Source of the DNA: Candidatus Iainarchaeum andersonii SCGC AAA011-E11
GTDB lineage: Archaea; Iainarchaeota; Iainarchaeia; Iainarchaeales; Iainarchaeaceae
DNA length: 13,976 bases
NCBI GenBank assembly: GCA_000402355.1
Contig: AQRS01000012.1
Coordinates: 1 to 13,976 of the forward strand
Direction: 5' to 3'
This document shows positions 12,360 through 13,976 of this stretch, in pieces (the stretch's first letter is position 1; the number at the start of each line of letters is the position of its first letter). Both the position numbers and the translations under genes were made by a program. Below the pieces are notes generated by a model. The model had not been told where the DNA came from. It made no database searches and saw nothing but the letters and a program-made list of their open reading frames with translations.

Positions 12360-13233
12360 GTGGGGTCACCAGAATGCCGTTCTTTGTTATATCCATTGAC
12401 ATGATGCCTTCGGAGAATTTAGTTAGCCGCATTTTCCTTATTTCCAGCGTTCTGCTTGCCCCTCCTGCAATGCTTGAAAAAGTTAAAACAATTATCCCAT
12501 CACACAAGAATTCAGAAATCGTATCCCTGCTTATCCCTTGTGCACCTTCGACCTTTTCGGTTGTTAGGATAGCTGTTGCGCCTGATTTTGCTATTGCTGA
12601 AAAAATTTTTTTAAGTTTTAATCTCCCGAGTATCACGCCATCCAACATCATTGGAAAAGTTGTTTCCTCTATCTTTTGTACTTTTTTTTCTCCGAGTTCT
12701 CCAAGTGTTGCAGGATTACTTGAAATTGAGTCTAGCGAGTCAAGGATAATTATGTCGTATTTGACTTTCGTGATTTCCCCTACTAAGTACCCGATATCGT
12801 CTGGAGAAGCGCTATCAACTGGCACCACATTCAGGCTCTTGCTTACTTTTTGAGGAGTCCACCCGAATTGTTCCATTTGGTTTTCTAATCGTCCCTCATT
12901 TTGTTCCAAATTCAAGTATAGACATTTTTTTCCATTTAAGGCGTTAGTGTAAGCTATTTGTGAACAGAGGATACTCTTCCCAGTTCCGGGTGTTCCTGAA
13001 ATCAGGGTGATTGAGCCTTTTGGCAATCCGCCTTGGATTAACTTGTCAAGGCCTTCAATCCCTGTTAATATTCGTTCCCCGCTGTACGTATATTTTTGAT
13101 TCGTAAAATCGGATTTTTTAGCTTCTGTTTTCCCAAGCGTTCTATTCATAGGTCGCGGGTAAGAAACTTTCTGGTTCTCATGTTTGGCCGTTTTGTCTAG
13201 ATTTTTCAAGCCTTCCAATATCTTTTGCACCAT
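12340..13233 (-). CDS. KaiC-like RecA-superfamily ATPase
   Basis: A 297-aa single-domain ATPase of the archaeal KaiC-like group. After a basic, low-complexity N-terminus (1-50), the core begins with RILTGIEGLDKLIQGGLPKGSITLISG. Walker A is GTPGTGKS (80-87), the putative catalytic glutamate lies in LYLNLEQNEG, Walker B is YDIIILDSLDS (159-169), and the KaiC-type RTLEIRKMRLTKFSEG stretch is at 261-276. Archaeal KaiC-like proteins are often signalling or regulatory ATPases rather than clock components. The ATG at 13233 has a TATA-like TTTATATATA about 30 bases upstream and no clear Shine-Dalgarno. It is co-transcribed and overlapping with the polyprenyl synthase, suggesting control of, or response to, isoprenoid synthesis (inference). 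Confidence 0.88.
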   Translation of the reverse strand: MVQKILEGLKNLDKTAKHENQKVSYPRPMNRTLGKTEAKKSDFTNQKYTYSGERILTGIEGLDKLIQGGLPKGSITLISGTPGTGKSILCSQIAYTNALNGKKCLYLNLEQNEGRLENQMEQFGWTPQKVSKSLNVVPVDSASPDDIGYLVGEITKVKYDIIILDSLDSISSNPATLGELGEKKVQKIEETTFPMMLDGVILGRLKLKKIFSAIAKSGATAILTTEKVEGAQGISRDTISEFLCDGIIVLTFSSIAGGASRTLEIRKMRLTKFSEGIMSMDITKNGILVTPLEEEKL

Positions 13234-13258
13234 ATTACTCAGCTAAGAAGAAGCCAAA

Positions 13259-13275
13259 AGATATATATAAATGTT
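13259..13275. promoter_or_regulatory. Shared AT-rich divergent promoter
   Basis: AAGATATATATAAATG lies between the KaiC-like gene (minus) and the 118-aa gene (plus), about 30-35 bases from both start codons. A near-palindromic ATATATAT core could act as TATA box in both directions. Confidence 0.4.
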
Positions 13276-13305
13276 TAGAGTTCCTTTTAGCTTGAAGGTT
13301 TGTGA

Positions 13306-13662
13306 ATGGCACATACTAGATTACCGCGGAATGAACGTGAATTAAGGCTTTGGAAGGGTTTTCATCCAGAAAGCCATATTAGCCCTGAATTCGAGTTTTT
13401 AGTACAAAGCAGGGATAGATTGGAGTTACTCGAAGAATATTATAAGTTAGACCCTATTTTCAGAAAAGAGGTCAAGGTATTGGCAGAAAAGATTACGGGC
13501 AAAAAAATTCCGTCTGACAAGGCTATTGAATCTTTTGATAATTTGTTGCTTGATGCTCACGCCAGATTACTGGCTGAAAGAGCAAAGTTGGCTGAACAAG
13601 AATTCATTGCACATGAAAAAAGAATCGAAAAGTTACACGCTGATTTACATCCCGAATCTTGA
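13306..13662 (+). CDS. Hypothetical helical protein, 118 aa
   Basis: Family not recognised. It is soluble, strongly charged and helical: ELRLWKGFHPESHISPEFEFLVQSRDRLELLEEYYKLDPIF, then LLLDAHARLLAERAKLAEQEFIAHEKRIEKLHADLH, the latter likely a coiled coil. It has no Cys or signal peptide. The start is preceded by AAGGTTTGTGA, a weak ribosome site, and by the shared TATA element. Its stop directly abuts the broken end of a Nudix gene on the other strand, so its 3' end may lie at a rearrangement junction, and the C-terminus may not be original. Confidence 0.62.
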   Translation: MAHTRLPRNERELRLWKGFHPESHISPEFEFLVQSRDRLELLEEYYKLDPIFRKEVKVLAEKITGKKIPSDKAIESFDNLLLDAHARLLAERAKLAEQEFIAHEKRIEKLHADLHPES

Positions 13663-13727
13663 TTTCTAGAGGCTTGCCCTATTACTTCGTCTTTCTCATT
13701 TATCAAATCTAATATTTCTTCAGACAT
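13663..13727 (-). pseudogene. Nudix hydrolase gene, 5' fragment only
   Basis: On the minus strand an ATG at 13727 opens 22 codons: MSEEILDLINEKDEVIGQASRN. The pattern EILDLINEKDEVIGxASR is the N-terminal strand of Nudix proteins of the YfcD/IPP-isomerase-like group. Homology stops at about 13663, where the 118-aa plus-strand gene ends; past it the frame gives no Nudix box. The domain, including the catalytic GX5EX7REUXEEXGU box, is therefore missing. It lies 35 bases after the stop of the fragment at 13763-13895, so both belonged to one minus-strand operon. Family call rests on a short stretch. Confidence 0.5.
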
Positions 13728-13762
13728 AGAAATGTTTGAACCTGTGGTTATTTTATCTTCTC

Positions 13763-13895
13763 TTAGAACAGGAACTTTTTTTCAAATCTTTTTAGCGCGT
13801 TTTTTCTTAGTTGGTCTGCGAGGTCTTTGTTATGGACTATTATGATTTTGTGTTTGAAGCTCGTCTCAAATAGAGTAGAAAATAGCTTGTGAAGA
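13763..13895 (-). pseudogene. 3' fragment of a paralogue of the ORF at 2010-2672
   Basis: The minus-strand frame reads LHKLFSTLFETSFKHKIIIVHNKDL... and ends KRFEKKFLF then TAA. Over the last 132 bases it aligns without gaps to 2541-2672. By my count 109 bases are identical and 40 of 43 residues match; nearly all changes are third-position. At 13896 the frame is cut by the right end of the second IS copy. It is a decayed member of a multicopy family, not a gene. The 5' part, if it exists, would lie beyond the IS and outside the window. Confidence 0.85.
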
Positions 13896-13976
13896 GTGAA
13901 TTACCCACGCCTAAAGGCGTGGGCTTCTCTTCACGCCGCCCACTTCTGTAGAGTCGTTTGATGGATGTCTCCTTGC
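13896..13976 (-). mobile_element. IS200/IS605 element, copy 2 (right end, cut by window edge)
   Basis: Bases 13896-13976 are identical to 1428-1508, including the right-end hairpin (13904-13923) and the tnpA stop. Same orientation as copy 1. The window ends inside it. Confidence 0.9.
13931..13976 (-). CDS. tnpA: IS200/IS605 TnpA, C-terminal part at window edge
   Basis: The last 15 codons (frame ending TTLQKWAA, stop TGA), identical to the first tnpA. The rest lies outside the window, so whether this copy is intact cannot be judged. Confidence 0.8.
   Translation of the reverse strand, partial: QGDIHQTTLQKWAA

Noticed and set aside
12374..12853. Plus-strand open frame of 159 codons
   Set aside because: It is antisense to the KaiC-like ATPase, whose Walker motifs fix the true frame; Ser/Ile/Pro-rich shadow composition.
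1..13976. CRISPR array, tRNA or rRNA genes
   Set aside because: No regularly spaced repeats and no tRNA or rRNA signature sequences were seen on either strand.

Overview
The window comes from an archaeon. It carries an archaeal-type nascent-polypeptide-associated complex (NAC) protein with a UBA tail. TATA-like boxes lie 25-35 bases upstream of several starts, two of which look leaderless. It also has an archaeal-style Lrp/AsnC regulator, a KaiC-like RecA ATPase, a V4R protein, a polyprenyl synthase of the kind used for archaeal lipids, and a CruF-like membrane protein. Short overlapping genes, TTG/GTG starts and many orphan secreted proteins fit a small-genome (DPANN-like) lineage, but the phylum is inference. 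I see no tRNA, rRNA or CRISPR array.

Layout. (1) 1-1216: a relatively GC-rich, core-like stretch with a gene of unknown function divergent from the NAC gene. The last 35 bases of NAC recur downstream with only synonymous changes. (2) 1217-2672: a single-gene IS200/IS605 element (tnpA, with a hairpin near each end) sits between a short membrane-anchored ORF fragment and an ORF whose only start lies in the IS hairpin; these are possibly two halves of one gene. (3) 2669-7489: a tight minus-strand operon encodes a large secreted HExxH protein, a small zinc-ribbon protein and two paralogous secreted HExxH (gluzincin-like) proteins. (4) 7547-8899: a small winged-helix protein, divergent from an Lrp/AsnC regulator that is followed by a small unknown gene. 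(5) 8901-10550: a minus-strand operon of an HD-domain phosphohydrolase, a CruF-like membrane protein and an unknown small protein. (6) 10612-13233: a V4R small-molecule-binding protein converges on a KaiC-like ATPase/polyprenyl-diphosphate-synthase operon. (7) 13306-13976: an unknown helical protein, then debris: the 5' end of a Nudix gene, the 3' end of a near-identical paralogue of the ORF at 2010-2672, and the start of a second, identical IS copy.

How it fits together. Two IS copies in direct orientation flank about 11.9 kb of accessory DNA. Just inside both ends lie pieces of the same gene family, in inverted orientation. Within the segment there appear to be two functional themes: a secreted metalloprotease-like operon, and an isoprenoid-linked set (polyprenyl synthase, CruF-like protein, V4R sensor, KaiC-like ATPase, plus a broken Nudix gene) arranged around a divergent promoter with palindromic sites. 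The second grouping is inference from family and proximity.
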